Source of the DNA: an uncultured Actinomycetes bacterium
GTDB taxonomy: Bacteria > Actinomycetota > Acidimicrobiia > Acidimicrobiales > RAAP-2
Direction of reading: 5' to 3'
Assembly: GCA_903847955.1 (NCBI GenBank)
Contig: CAINFA010000214.1
Location: 1-41,778 of the forward strand
DNA: 41,778 nucleotides
Shown here: one piece after another, positions 1 through 8,074 of the stretch
Numbering within the stretch: position 1 is the stretch's first letter
Layout: every line of letters starts with the position of its first letter
The notes under the pieces: generated by a model
Databases searched by the model: none
What the model saw: only the letters and a program-made list of their open reading frames with translations
Told to the model about the DNA's origin: nothing
Program-made: the position numbers and the translations under genes

Positions 1-1
1 A

Positions 2-811
2 GGGTACGCGGCGGGCGAGTCCGAGCGAATCATGGGCCAAGCCATCAACCAGTTGGGCTGGGCCCGACACAGCTACGTGGTGTCCACCAAGCTCTACTGG
101 GGCATCCACGGTGGGGTCAACATGACCAACACCTTGAACCGTAAGTACCTCTCCCAGGCCATTGACGGGAGCCTCGAGCGCTTCGGGCTCGACTTCGTGG
201 ACCTCGTCTTCTGCCACCGGCCGGACCGGCACACGCCCATCGAGGAGACGGTCTGGGCCATGTCGGACATGGTCTCGGCGGGCAAGGCCCTGTACTGGGG
301 AACCTCGGAGTGGTCCGCCGACGAGATCCGCTCGGCCTACGACATCGCGGAGCGCCACCACCTCCACAAGCCACTCATGGATCAGCCGCAGTACAACCTG
401 CTCTGGCGTGACCGGGTGGAGAAGGAGTACGACCGGCTCTACGAAGACATTGGCCTCGGCCTGACGACCTGGTCGCCGCTGGCTTCGGGCCTGCTGACCG
501 GCAAGTACCTCGACGGGGTGCCCGAGGGGAGCCGCGCCACCCTTCCCGGCTACGAGTGGCTCAACAAGCTGCTGACCGACGAGAAGCGCAACCAGAAGGT
601 GCGGGCGTTCAAGGAGGTCGCCGACGACCTCGGCATCTCCCTCACCCAGCTGTCCATCGCCTGGTGCGTCAAGAACCCCAACGTCTCGACCGTCATCACC
701 GGCGCGTCGAGCCCTGAGCAGGTGCAGGAGAACATGTCTGCCCTCGAGGTGGTGCCGCTGTTGACCAAGGAGGTCTGCGACCGCATCGACCTCATCAGCC
801 TGCTCGACTGA
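2..811 (+). CDS. Aldo/keto reductase, Kv-beta-like, 5' end cut by window edge
   Basis: NADPH-dependent oxidoreductase of the aldo/keto reductase superfamily, probably cytoplasmic and acting on a carbonyl substrate that cannot be named. The frame is open from base 2, so the ATG at 32 is internal and the true start lies outside the window. The first visible residues, GYAAGESE, match the family segment around the catalytic Tyr. The catalytic Lys is in VSTK and the active-site His in CHRPD. Further on, [13 protein letters not shown] and [10 protein letters not shown] are typical of the Kv-channel beta-subunit-like branch (AKR6/AKR14). Only about the first 50 residues of the barrel are missing. 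A strong hairpin follows the stop codon. The family assignment is firm; the substrate is unknown. Confidence 0.93.
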   Translation, partial: GYAAGESERIMGQAINQLGWARHSYVVSTKLYWGIHGGVNMTNTLNRKYLSQAIDGSLERFGLDFVDLVFCHRPDRHTPIEETVWAMSDMVSAGKALYWGTSEWSADEIRSAYDIAERHHLHKPLMDQPQYNLLWRDRVEKEYDRLYEDIGLGLTTWSPLASGLLTGKYLDGVPEGSRATLPGYEWLNKLLTDEKRNQKVRAFKEVADDLGISLTQLSIAWCVKNPNVSTVITGASSPEQVQENMSALEVVPLLTKEVCDRIDLISLLD

Positions 812-822
812 GCACCTTGGCG

Positions 823-858
823 AACCCTCGGCTCTGGCACGCGCCGGGGCCGAGGGTT
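823..858 (+). terminator. Stem-loop after the aldo/keto reductase
   Basis: A perfect 10-bp inverted repeat (823-832 with 849-858) continues inward through a mostly paired segment (833-838 with 843-848, two G.T pairs) to a 4-nt loop. This gives a 16-bp stem 12 bases after the stop codon. No T-run follows, so it may be a U-tail-less terminator or an mRNA-stabilising hairpin. Confidence 0.6.
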
Positions 859-881
859 GCCCAATCCTGAGGAGCCCTGCC

Positions 882-1250
882 ATGGAGCCTGCGCACCACC
901 ACCCCGGCGAAGCGGTCCTCGCCGAGATCGCCCCCAATGCCCGGGCGCTGCGAGCCGAGATTCCTGCCACCTGGCGGGCCTTCACGGAGTTGCACCAAGC
1001 GGCCTTCGCCCCAGGCGCCCTCGACCTCGTGACCAAGGAGCTCATCGCCCTGGCGCTGTCAGTGATCAAGGGTTGCGACGGGTGCATGGCGGCCCACGCC
1101 AAGGGCGCTGCCCGTGCCGGTGCGACGGCCGCGCAGGTGGCCGAAGCGCTTGGGGTCGCCATCTCCATGGATGGCGGCCCGGCCACCTCGCACGGCCCGG
1201 TGGCCTTTGGGTACTTCACCGACTTCGCCTCCCAGCACTCGGATCGGTGA
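882..1250 (+). CDS. Carboxymuconolactone decarboxylase / AhpD-like protein
   Basis: Small (122 aa) all-helical AhpD-like protein of the carboxymuconolactone decarboxylase family. Members with the redox motif act as thiol-dependent peroxidases or disulfide reductases. The family core is visible near residues 45-70: TKELIALA, then CDGC followed by MAAH, which is the E...CxxC...H active-site pattern. The ATG at 882 is chosen because TGAGGAG lies 7 bases upstream and the family N-terminus fits. Its stop overlaps the GTG of the following exporter gene (GTGA at 1247-1250), so the two are translationally coupled. A role in detoxification together with that exporter is inference. Confidence 0.88.
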   Translation: MEPAHHHPGEAVLAEIAPNARALRAEIPATWRAFTELHQAAFAPGALDLVTKELIALALSVIKGCDGCMAAHAKGAARAGATAAQVAEALGVAISMDGGPATSHGPVAFGYFTDFASQHSDR

Positions 1251-2548
1251 CCGACACCGGGGGAGACCAGTCACCAACGCTCGGTGCGAGACTTCGGGCC
1301 CTGACCGTCGACCTCGCACCCCTGCGGACCTCGAAGGACTTCCGCCGCATCTTCGCGGCCGAGTCGATCTCCACCGTTGGCTCCATGGCCACCTTCGTGG
1401 CCATCCCCATCGAGGTGAAGCTGCTCACCGGTTCGTACCTCGCGGTTGGGTCCATTGGTGCCGTCGAGCTGGTCCCGCTCATCGTCTTCGGCCTGTGGGG
1501 CGGGGTGTTGGCCGACTCCATCGACCGCAAGGCCCTCGCCCAGTGGTGCAACGTGGCGATGGCCGCCGCCTCACTGCTGCTCGTGGTCAACGCCGTGCTC
1601 GGCCACCCGAGCCTCTGGCCGCTGTACGTCGCTGCCGCCGCCTTCGCCACCTTCGACGCACTCCAGCAGCCGTCGTTGCAGGCCATGGTGCCCAAGGTCC
1701 TCCCCCACGACCAGTTGGCCGCAGCAGCCAGCCTGCAGATGGGCATGCGAACCATCGCCACCGTGGCAGGACCGGCCCTCGGCGGCATCGCCGCCGCCAC
1801 CTTTGGGCCGGCCTCCTGCTTCGCTGCCGACCTCGTGAGCTTCCTCGTCGCCCTCGTGCTGCTGCGTGGGCTGGAGGGCGTGTCCCTCGAACGCGCAGCT
1901 GAGCGACCAAGCCTGGCCAAGTTGGTCGACGGGCTCCGCTTCGCCGGGGGTCGACGCGACCTGCTCGGTTCGTACCTCGTGGACCTGGTGGCGATGATCT
2001 TCGCCTTCCCCTACGCCTTGTTCCCGTTCGTGGCGGACCGCTACCACGAGCGCTGGGTGCTCGGCGCGCTCTACGCCGCGATCCCCGCCGGTGCCATGGT
2101 GGCTTCGCTGACCAGTGGATGGACTCGATCCGTGCACCGCGACGGCAGGGCCATCGCCATGGCTGCCATGGCCTGGGGACTGGCCATCACCGCCTTTGGG
2201 CTCTCGAGCGCACTGCCCGTCGTGCTGCTCGCACTGGTGGCCGCAGGCGCCGCGGACGCCATCAGCGCCGTGTTCCGGCAGCGGATGTGGAACAGCTCGA
2301 TCCCCGACACCTACCGAGGACGGCTGGCCGGGATCGAACTCCTCAGCTACTCCACCGGACCGTCGCTCGGCCAGTTGCGCTCAGCGGCCATCGCCAAGGT
2401 GACCTCCCTGCGCTTCTCGATCGTCTCAGGTGGCATCATCTGCGTGCTCGGTGCCGGTGCCTGCCTCGTGGCCTTTGGTCCCTTGGCTCGCTTCGACCAG
2501 CGCACGGACCCCAACGTGGCAGCAGTCAAGGCCTCGAGGGACGCCTGA
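1247..2548 (+). CDS. MFS exporter, EntS/MFS_3-like
   Basis: A 433-aa multi-spanning major facilitator transporter. The N-terminal stretch FRRIFAAESIS followed by helices with GGVLADSIDRK (loop 2-3 motif A variant) is typical of the enterobactin-exporter-like MFS_3 branch. These use proton motive force to export siderophores, drugs or other small molecules; the substrate here is unknown. The open frame extends further upstream, but that part merely overlaps the AhpD-like gene. The GTG at 1247 gives the right length, starts just before the first conserved segment and overlaps the previous stop by 4 nt. Its TGA abuts the serB stop codon on the other strand within a TGATCA palindrome. Confidence 0.9.
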   Translation: MTDTGGDQSPTLGARLRALTVDLAPLRTSKDFRRIFAAESISTVGSMATFVAIPIEVKLLTGSYLAVGSIGAVELVPLIVFGLWGGVLADSIDRKALAQWCNVAMAAASLLLVVNAVLGHPSLWPLYVAAAAFATFDALQQPSLQAMVPKVLPHDQLAAAASLQMGMRTIATVAGPALGGIAAATFGPASCFAADLVSFLVALVLLRGLEGVSLERAAERPSLAKLVDGLRFAGGRRDLLGSYLVDLVAMIFAFPYALFPFVADRYHERWVLGALYAAIPAGAMVASLTSGWTRSVHRDGRAIAMAAMAWGLAITAFGLSSALPVVLLALVAAGAADAISAVFRQRMWNSSIPDTYRGRLAGIELLSYSTGPSLGQLRSAAIAKVTSLRFSIVSGGIICVLGAGACLVAFGPLARFDQRTDPNVAAVKASRDA

Positions 2549-3745
2549 TCAGCTGGGCTCGAGGTCGACCGACTCAATCTCACGACGCGAGATGCCGAGG
2601 AAGAACAGCACCGCGTCGAGGTAGGGGACGGTGAGCGCCGTGTCGGCTGCGTCTGCCACCACCGGCTTGGCGTTGTAGGCGATGCCGAGCCCCGCGGCTG
2701 CCAGCATGTCGAGGTCGTTGGCTCCGTCACCAATCGCCACGGTCTGGGTCACCGGTACGCCGACGACCCCGGCGAAGTGCCGCAGAGCAGCGGCCTTGCC
2801 CGGCCGGTCAACGATGGCGCCAAGCAGCCCGCCGGTGAGCCGACCGTCGATGACCTCCAAGGTGTTCGCCGCCACCAGCTCGATGCCGAGGTCTTGGGCG
2901 ATGGGGCCAATGACTTGGAGGAACCCACCTGAGACGATGGCCGCCACGTACCCCAGCCGCTGCAGGGTCCGCACCAAGGTCCGCGCCCCTGGGGTCAGGG
3001 CCATCTCGGCGGCAACCTCCTCGAGCACCGCCGCATCGAGGCCCTCGAGCAGCCCGACTCGCTCGCGCAGCGAGGCCTCGAAGTCGAGTTCGCCCGCCAT
3101 GGCACGTTCGGTGATCGCTGCCACCTCCGCCTCACAGCCCGCCTTGGCTGCGAGGGCATCGATGACCTCGCCTTGGAGCAGCGTCGAGTCGGCATCCATG
3201 ACGATGAGGTGCTTGGCCCGGCGGTGCAGCCCAGCGGTCTGGACCGCCACGTCGACGCCCAGCCGCTTGGCGGCGCGCACCAGCCGTGCCCGGAGCGCAG
3301 CGGGATCAGCGGCGCCCACCGAGAGCTCGTAGCTCGTGACCGGGTAGTTCGACAGGTGCTGGATCCGCTCCACGGTGGCACCGAGGCTGGCGATGGTCAT
3401 GAAGATGCCCTCGAGCTTGGCGGGAGTGAGCTCTTGGGCCAAGACCGTCACCATCTGCCGTGAGGTCCCGATGCGCTCGACTGGATCGTCGTAGCGGACG
3501 ACGGTGACCGAGATCCCCGGCTCACGCACCAGGTCGCTGTCGTCGATGCCGGCCTGGATGACCTCGAGGTCCGCGTCGGTGGGTGCGGCCACCTCGGCGC
3601 ACAGCAGCAACTGCCCTCGGACGGTGATCTGCTCGATGTCGGTGATCTGCGCGCCGACGTCGCCGAGCGCCCGCCACAGCAAAGCACCAACGCCCGGCCG
3701 GTCCATGCCAGACACCGTGACCACGACCGACGGGGTGCTCTCCAC
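2549..3745 (-). CDS. serB: Phosphoserine phosphatase SerB with two ACT domains
   Basis: Cytoplasmic enzyme catalysing the last step of serine biosynthesis, hydrolysis of O-phosphoserine. The 398-aa length matches actinobacterial SerB, which has two N-terminal ACT domains (about residues 7-80 and 95-165) ahead of the HAD phosphatase domain. HAD motifs are all present: DADST (motif I, nucleophile Asp), VSGGF (motif II Ser), a Lys in RPGKAAAL (motif III) and GDGANDLDM (motif IV). The ACT domains probably sense serine. The start is a GTG 6 nt downstream of TAGATT on the minus strand, so the mRNA may be leaderless. The acyltransferase gene lies 38 nt upstream in the same direction. Confidence 0.95.
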   Translation of the reverse strand: MESTPSVVVTVSGMDRPGVGALLWRALGDVGAQITDIEQITVRGQLLLCAEVAAPTDADLEVIQAGIDDSDLVREPGISVTVVRYDDPVERIGTSRQMVTVLAQELTPAKLEGIFMTIASLGATVERIQHLSNYPVTSYELSVGAADPAALRARLVRAAKRLGVDVAVQTAGLHRRAKHLIVMDADSTLLQGEVIDALAAKAGCEAEVAAITERAMAGELDFEASLRERVGLLEGLDAAVLEEVAAEMALTPGARTLVRTLQRLGYVAAIVSGGFLQVIGPIAQDLGIELVAANTLEVIDGRLTGGLLGAIVDRPGKAAALRHFAGVVGVPVTQTVAIGDGANDLDMLAAAGLGIAYNAKPVVADAADTALTVPYLDAVLFFLGISRREIESVDLEPS

Positions 3746-3751
3746 CTTGCC

Positions 3752-3757
3752 AATCTA
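3752..3757 (-). promoter_or_regulatory. Leaderless-type -10 element of serB (TAGATT)
   Basis: On the minus strand TAGATT is followed after 6 nt by the GTG start codon of serB, and no Shine-Dalgarno sequence is seen. The spacing places transcription initiation at or next to the start codon. Confidence 0.5.
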
Positions 3758-3783
3758 GATCGGCCGAACAGCAGCGTTGACCC

Positions 3784-4434
3784 TCAGTGAGGGGTCGAGA
3801 TCCAGCCCTCGTCGTCGACGTAGCGGCGCACAACCCTGGCTGGCACCCCAGCGACGACCGAGTACGGCGGCACCTCGCCTCGCACCACCGCACCCGCCGC
3901 CACCACGCAGTGCTCGCCAATCTGGGTGCCGGGCAAGATCACCACGTTGGCCCCCAGCCAGCTGCCGGAGCCAATCTTCACCGCTGCCTCCACCGGCCAC
4001 TGCTGGCCGATGGGTACCGTCGGATCCTCGTAGACGTGGTTCTGGTCGGTGATGTAGACGTAGGGGCCGGTCTGGATGTCGTCGCCGAGCTCGATGGACC
4101 AGTGGCCGATGATGTGGCTCCCTCGGCCGATCAGGCACCGCTCCCCAATCTTGACCACCGGGTTGGTCACCATATCTTGGGTCGGTCCCATCCCTGCGGT
4201 GAGGCAGACGTTGGGTCCCACCATCGTGCCGGCCCCAATGGAGAGGTAGCGCTCGTTGTAGATCGCGCCTTGGGGCCACAGCAGCGCTGCACCCTCACCG
4301 AGGTGGCCGAATCGTTGGCCAACGGGATCACCAGGCCCAATGGTGCCCAGGTCAAGTGCAGCAGCACGACCCCATCGGAGCAGTGCGCCGAGCCGGTGCC
4401 GCAAGGGCCGGGGCAGTCGTCGGGCCCAAGTCAT
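3784..4434 (-). CDS. Hexapeptide-repeat (left-handed beta-helix) acyltransferase
   Basis: A 216-aa acyltransferase of the WbbJ/LacA-like left-handed beta-helix family. These trimeric enzymes transfer acetyl or similar groups from acyl-CoA to sugars or surface polysaccharides. Repeated I/V-G-x-x hexapeptide turns run from about residue 65 to 200 (for example [39 protein letters not shown]). The [11 protein letters not shown] segment contains the family catalytic His, and the protein ends in the typical GVPARVVR helix. The Arg-rich N-terminal 60 residues look like a family-specific extension. The acceptor sugar is unknown. The gene precedes serB with a 38-nt gap and is divergent from the SGNH genes. 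Confidence 0.9.
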   Translation of the reverse strand: MTWARRLPRPLRHRLGALLRWGRAAALDLGTIGPGDPVGQRFGHLGEGAALLWPQGAIYNERYLSIGAGTMVGPNVCLTAGMGPTQDMVTNPVVKIGERCLIGRGSHIIGHWSIELGDDIQTGPYVYITDQNHVYEDPTVPIGQQWPVEAAVKIGSGSWLGANVVILPGTQIGEHCVVAAGAVVRGEVPPYSVVAGVPARVVRRYVDDEGWISTPH

Positions 4435-4440
4435 CGGACC

Positions 4441-4446
4441 ACGGTA
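4441..4446 (-). promoter_or_regulatory. Leaderless-type -10 element of the acyltransferase (TACCGT)
   Basis: On the minus strand TACCGT ends 6 nt before the ATG at 4434. No ribosome binding site is seen, so a leaderless transcript is plausible. Confidence 0.4.
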
Positions 4447-4660
4447 CTGCCCCGGCCCAAGGTCAGCACCAGTTCCGCGCTGGGTAGGGTGACGACGTGT
4501 GCACGGCGCACGTCACTGCGCCCACCGGTCCGCAGGCTGCCACTGCCCCCCGTGGCCTTGGGCTCCCCTGCGCGACCCACTCGCCGTGATCGCGGCCGGT
4601 GCGCGTGCGAAATGTCCCGCCTGTGTCATGCTTTCGGCCAACGTTCGAGAAGGGTCTTGC

Positions 4661-5692
4661 ATGCATCAGCGCCAGCACTACGCCCGTCGGCTCTGCGCCG
4701 CCGTCGCCGCCGCCATCACCATGGCCAGTTTCGCGAGCCTGAGCGCAACCTCGGCCGCCGAGCGTTCCCCCAAGCGGACGACGGCTGCGCCCGTGCCGAT
4801 CTCCTCGCTCAAGGACCTCGAGGCACTCCTGCGGGCAGGCGCGTCCACCAAGGACCTGGCCGGCGTCGTCGTGCCAGTCACCCAGGTCGATCACGACGTG
4901 GCCGCCTACCGAGGCTGCCTCATCGCCTACAACGCCAACGACGGATTGGCGGGTCGACCCTCCAACACCACGTGCACCTGGGGCGATGCTGCTGCCGCCA
5001 AGACCGTCGTCCTGTACGGCGACAGCGCTGCGGCGTCGTGGGTGCCCGCGTTCAACGCCCTCGGGCTCGCCAATGGCTTCAAGGTGGTCCTCGTGGCGCG
5101 CCAGTCGTGCCGGACCGCCAGCATCGAGACCTTGGACTACTGGACCGATGCCAGCGGCGCTGCCTGCCGGGCCTTCCGCACGCAAGCTGTCCCCATGATC
5201 AACGCCCTCAAGCCAGCCGCGGTGGTCATCGTTGACCACGCCAGCAGCATTCAGAGGGCGGACAACCACACCGTGATCCCCGAGGCGACCTACGCCGCTG
5301 CAGAGGTTGCGACCTACCAGGCCCTCTCCGCTCCTCGACGAGAGCTCATCCAGTTCTCCGACCTCCCAGACTTCGCCGTCTCGCCTACTGCGTGCCTCAA
5401 GCAGCACCCCCACGCCGTCAAGACGTGCAACTCGCCGCTGTCGGTGGCCACGCAGCATGCCTTCGGCTACTCCGCCGCCTTGGCAGCGCAGGGGGGCGCC
5501 CACTTCGTCAACGTCGAGCGGATGCTCTGCACCAGTTCCACCTGCCCAATTGTGGTCAACCACACGATCACCACCTACGACGGTGGTGGCTCGACCACGA
5601 ACTACAAGTTCGGCGGCAACTTCCTCACGGCCCATTTCTCCGCAGAGCTGGCGCCGGTACTGGGTGAAGTGCTCGCCCCCTTCGGCATCTAG
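4661..5692 (+). CDS. Secreted SGNH-domain-like protein, copy 1 (active site altered)
   Basis: A 343-aa protein with a signal peptide (basic MHQRQHYARRL, then a hydrophobic Ala-rich core ending near ATSAAE). It is related to the SGNH domain found at the C-terminus of OafA-type acyltransferases, but stands alone here. The block I motif YGDSAAA (Ser122) follows a TCTWGD segment. The block V Asp-x-x-His seen in the neighbouring paralogue is replaced by Gly318 and Phe321 in KFGGNFLT, so the usual triad is incomplete; His325 could in principle substitute. The start ATG is supported by AGAAGGG upstream; the frame is open further 5' but without a signal peptide. It precedes a paralogue by 221 bp. Confidence 0.8.
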   Translation: MHQRQHYARRLCAAVAAAITMASFASLSATSAAERSPKRTTAAPVPISSLKDLEALLRAGASTKDLAGVVVPVTQVDHDVAAYRGCLIAYNANDGLAGRPSNTTCTWGDAAAAKTVVLYGDSAAASWVPAFNALGLANGFKVVLVARQSCRTASIETLDYWTDASGAACRAFRTQAVPMINALKPAAVVIVDHASSIQRADNHTVIPEATYAAAEVATYQALSAPRRELIQFSDLPDFAVSPTACLKQHPHAVKTCNSPLSVATQHAFGYSAALAAQGGAHFVNVERMLCTSSTCPIVVNHTITTYDGGGSTTNYKFGGNFLTAHFSAELAPVLGEVLAPFGI

Positions 5693-5913
5693 GTCAACGC
5701 CGAGAGGACCAACACCTGATGGCGCACGGCGCGCACGGGTTCGTGCCGATCCTCCGGGCCTCCTTGGCCACCACCAGCATTCGCTGCACCGTGCGGCTAC
5801 CAGCCTGTCGCCGATCGGTCCATGGCGAAGCAGACCCTGAGACGGGCCCTCCCCAAGTCGACATTTGAACTCCTAGGATCCGCTTGGAGCACTGGACCTG
5901 AGAGGACCTTGTT

Positions 5914-6912
5914 ATGCGAACCACCAGCAACCTGAGCCGAGCCGGTCGCCTGGTCAGCCTTGGGGCACTCGCCCTTGGGGCCAGCGTCGCACTCGCAAGT
6001 GGAGTGTCCGCAGCCGCTTCAAGCGCTTCAACGACCCCGGTGAAGATCACCTCTCAGTCCCAGCTCACCACCTTGCTCCAGCAAGGGGCGAGTGCCACGG
6101 CCCTGCCAACGGTGGTTGATCCACCTGCATCGTTGGCAACGTCGTTCACCAACACCAAGTTCTGCCTGCTGAACCAGAACCTCTCTGATCCCGTTGATGC
6201 CCGCCCTGTCGACAGCCAGTGCAGCTGGGGCGATCTGAACGCCAAGAAGACGGTGGTGCTGTTTGGGGACTCCCAGGCCGGGATGTGGGTCAACGCGTTT
6301 GACACCTTGGGTAAGGCGGACCACTTCAAGGTGGTGCTGTACGCCAATGCGGCCTGTGACATCGCCTCCACCGAGCTGTGGAACTACTACAGCTTGGCGG
6401 GCAGTCAAGGCTGCACCGCCTTCAAGTCCTGGGCGCTCAAGCGCTTCGAGACGTTGAAGCCTGCGGCCATTGTTGCGATCTACCACCCGTCGGTGACGAG
6501 CTACAACTACCTCAAGTTGTCGATCTCGCCCTTGGTGTACAGCACAGCGCTGACCTCGACGTTCAAGCAGCTCTCGCAAGCATCCAAGGACGTCATCGTG
6601 GTCAGCGACATCCCCAACATGGACCGAGAGCCAGCGACGTGCCTCTCCATCCACGCCAACGCGATCAACGTCTGCGGTGTCGCTGCCTCCGTCGGTACGT
6701 CTGATGAGGACATTCCAACCGAGAGCGCGGCAGCTTCCGCAGCGGGCGTCCACTTCGTCAACACCTCTGCGTGGTACTGCACGTCATCGTTCTGCCCAGT
6801 CGAAGCGAATCACACCATCTTGTACTTCGATGAGTACCACCTGACGAAGTACTACACCGCTGAGCTTGAGCCCTTGTTGGCGCAAGTTCTGGCCAAGAAC
6901 GGGCTCTCCTGA
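5914..6912 (+). CDS. Secreted SGNH hydrolase-like protein, copy 2 (intact motif)
   Basis: A 332-aa tandem paralogue of the preceding gene with the same order: signal peptide (MRTTSNLSRAGRL, hydrophobic core, cleavage near VSAAA), a short LTTLLQQGASATALP segment, CSWGD, the SGNH block I motif FGDSQAG (Ser120), a CTAFKSW segment and the block V motif DEYHLT (Asp306, His309). The likely Ser-Asp-His set is therefore complete and the protein may act as an extracellular esterase or O-acetyl transferase/hydrolase on polysaccharide. Four or more Cys (CLLN, CSWG, CDIAS, CTSSFC) suggest disulfides. The start is supported by GAGAGGA upstream. The stop lies 7 nt from the convergent recA stop. Confidence 0.82.
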   Translation: MRTTSNLSRAGRLVSLGALALGASVALASGVSAAASSASTTPVKITSQSQLTTLLQQGASATALPTVVDPPASLATSFTNTKFCLLNQNLSDPVDARPVDSQCSWGDLNAKKTVVLFGDSQAGMWVNAFDTLGKADHFKVVLYANAACDIASTELWNYYSLAGSQGCTAFKSWALKRFETLKPAAIVAIYHPSVTSYNYLKLSISPLVYSTALTSTFKQLSQASKDVIVVSDIPNMDREPATCLSIHANAINVCGVAASVGTSDEDIPTESAAASAAGVHFVNTSAWYCTSSFCPVEANHTILYFDEYHLTKYYTAELEPLLAQVLAKNGLS

Positions 6913-6919
6913 GGTGACC

Positions 6920-7957
6920 TCAGTCGAGGCTGATGGGCTCCTCATCAGCCTCGACGAAGGCTTCCGCTGCCCCAGGTGCGAGGTGCTGGCGCACCCGGTC
7001 GTCAATCTCGGCCATCAACTGGGGGTTCTCGATCAAGAACGTCTTGACGTTCTCCCGACCCTGCCCGAGCTGCTCACCCTCGTAGGTGAACCAAGCCCCG
7101 GCCTTCTTGATGAAGCCAAGCTCCACGCCCACGTCGAGCAGTGAGCCCTCTCGGCTGATGCCCTTGCCGTACATGATGTCGAACTCGGCCTGCTTGAACG
7201 GGGAGGCCACCTTGTTCTTGACCACCTTGGCTCGGGTCCGGTTCCCCACGATCTCGGTGCCGTCCTTGATCGACTCGATGCGACGGATGTCGATCCGGAC
7301 CGACGAGTAGAACTTCAGGGCTCGACCACCGGGGGTCACCTCCGGCGAGCCGTAGATCACGCCGATCTTCTCTCGCAGCTGGTTGATGAAGATGCAGATC
7401 GTGTTCGACTTCGACAGGTTGCCGGTGATCTTGCGCAGGGCTTGCGACATCAGCCGAGCCTGGAGGCCAACGTGGGAGTCGCCCATATCGCCCTCGATCT
7501 CGGCCCTCGGGGTTAGCGCCGCCACCGAGTCGATCACGATGACGTCGAGCGCGCCAGAGCGAATCAGCATGTCAGTGATCTCGAGTGCCTGCTCGCCGGT
7601 GTCGGGTTGAGAGATCAGCAGGTCGTCGACGTTGACGCCGATGGCCTTGGCGTAGACCGGGTCCATGGCGTGCTCGGCGTCGACGTAGGCGCAGATACCG
7701 CCATTGCGCTGCGCCTCAGCCACGACGTGCATGGCCAAGGTCGACTTCCCCGATGACTCGGGTCCGTAGATCTCGATGATCCGGCCACGAGGTAAGCCAC
7801 CGATGCCGAGGGCGAGGTCGAGCGCCAAGGCGCCGGTGGGGATGGCCTCAACGTTCATGTGCAGGTTCTCACCCAGCCGCATGATCGAACCCTTGCCGAA
7901 CTGCTTCTCGATCTGTCCCAGCGCTACGTCGAGCGCCTTACCCCGGTCGTCTGCCAT
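6920..7957 (-). CDS. recA: Recombinase RecA
   Basis: Central homologous recombination ATPase and LexA co-protease. The 345-aa length is normal, with no intein. The Walker A motif reads GPESSGKST (Ser where most RecA have Thr before the last Thr). Walker B is [10 protein letters not shown], loop L1 is [17 protein letters not shown], and the [11 protein letters not shown] and [10 protein letters not shown] segments are intact. It ends in an acidic tail ([10 protein letters not shown]). The ATG at 7957 is preferred over one 8 codons upstream because AAGGAGAGGGAC lies just before it. An SOS box lies about 90 bp upstream. No recX follows; the next gene downstream is convergent. Confidence 0.98.
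   Translation of the reverse strand: MADDRGKALDVALGQIEKQFGKGSIMRLGENLHMNVEAIPTGALALDLALGIGGLPRGRIIEIYGPESSGKSTLAMHVVAEAQRNGGICAYVDAEHAMDPVYAKAIGVNVDDLLISQPDTGEQALEITDMLIRSGALDVIVIDSVAALTPRAEIEGDMGDSHVGLQARLMSQALRKITGNLSKSNTICIFINQLREKIGVIYGSPEVTPGGRALKFYSSVRIDIRRIESIKDGTEIVGNRTRAKVVKNKVASPFKQAEFDIMYGKGISREGSLLDVGVELGFIKKAGAWFTYEGEQLGQGRENVKTFLIENPQLMAEIDDRVRQHLAPGAAEAFVEADEEPISLD
6923..6955. terminator. 13-bp hairpin inside the 3' end of recA
   Basis: A perfect 13-bp inverted repeat (6923-6935 with 6943-6955, 7-nt loop) covers the last codons of recA and lies directly after the SGNH copy-2 stop codon. Being symmetrical, it could end transcription from either side. There is no T-run on either strand, so terminator function is inference. 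Confidence 0.5.
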
Positions 7958-8038
7958 GTCCCTCTCCTTGCTCTGGATCACGAGGGACCCTAGAGATGGG
8001 GTGTGTCACGGAGACCGTGCCACCCGTCCAACGGTTCG

Positions 8039-8044
8039 ACTGTA
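8039..8044 (-). promoter_or_regulatory. Possible recA -10 element (TACAGT)
   Basis: On the minus strand TACAGT lies 2 nt downstream of the SOS box and fits the TANNNT actinobacterial -10 pattern. LexA bound at the box would block polymerase here. Confidence 0.4.
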
Positions 8045-8046
8045 GT

Positions 8047-8062
8047 ACGAACAGACGTTCGT
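8047..8062. promoter_or_regulatory. SOS (LexA) box of recA
   Basis: The sequence ACGAAC-AGAC-GTTCGT is a perfect 6+6 inverted repeat with a 4-nt spacer. It matches the actinobacterial LexA operator consensus (CGAAC-N4-GTTCG). It sits about 90 bp upstream of the recA start codon and just outside the stop of the preceding gene, so recA should have its own damage-inducible promoter besides operon read-through. Confidence 0.88.
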
Positions 8063-8074
8063 GTCGGGGATGGG

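Noticed and set aside
857-1246. Long upstream extension of the MFS exporter frame
   Set aside because: It overlaps the AhpD-like gene completely, has low-complexity Arg/Pro content and no membrane features; GTG 1247 gives the family length.
5719-5868. 49-codon ORF between the SGNH paralogues with GAGAGGA upstream
   Set aside because: No recognisable composition or motif; the shared GAGAGGACC is probably a remnant of the duplicated upstream region of copy 2.
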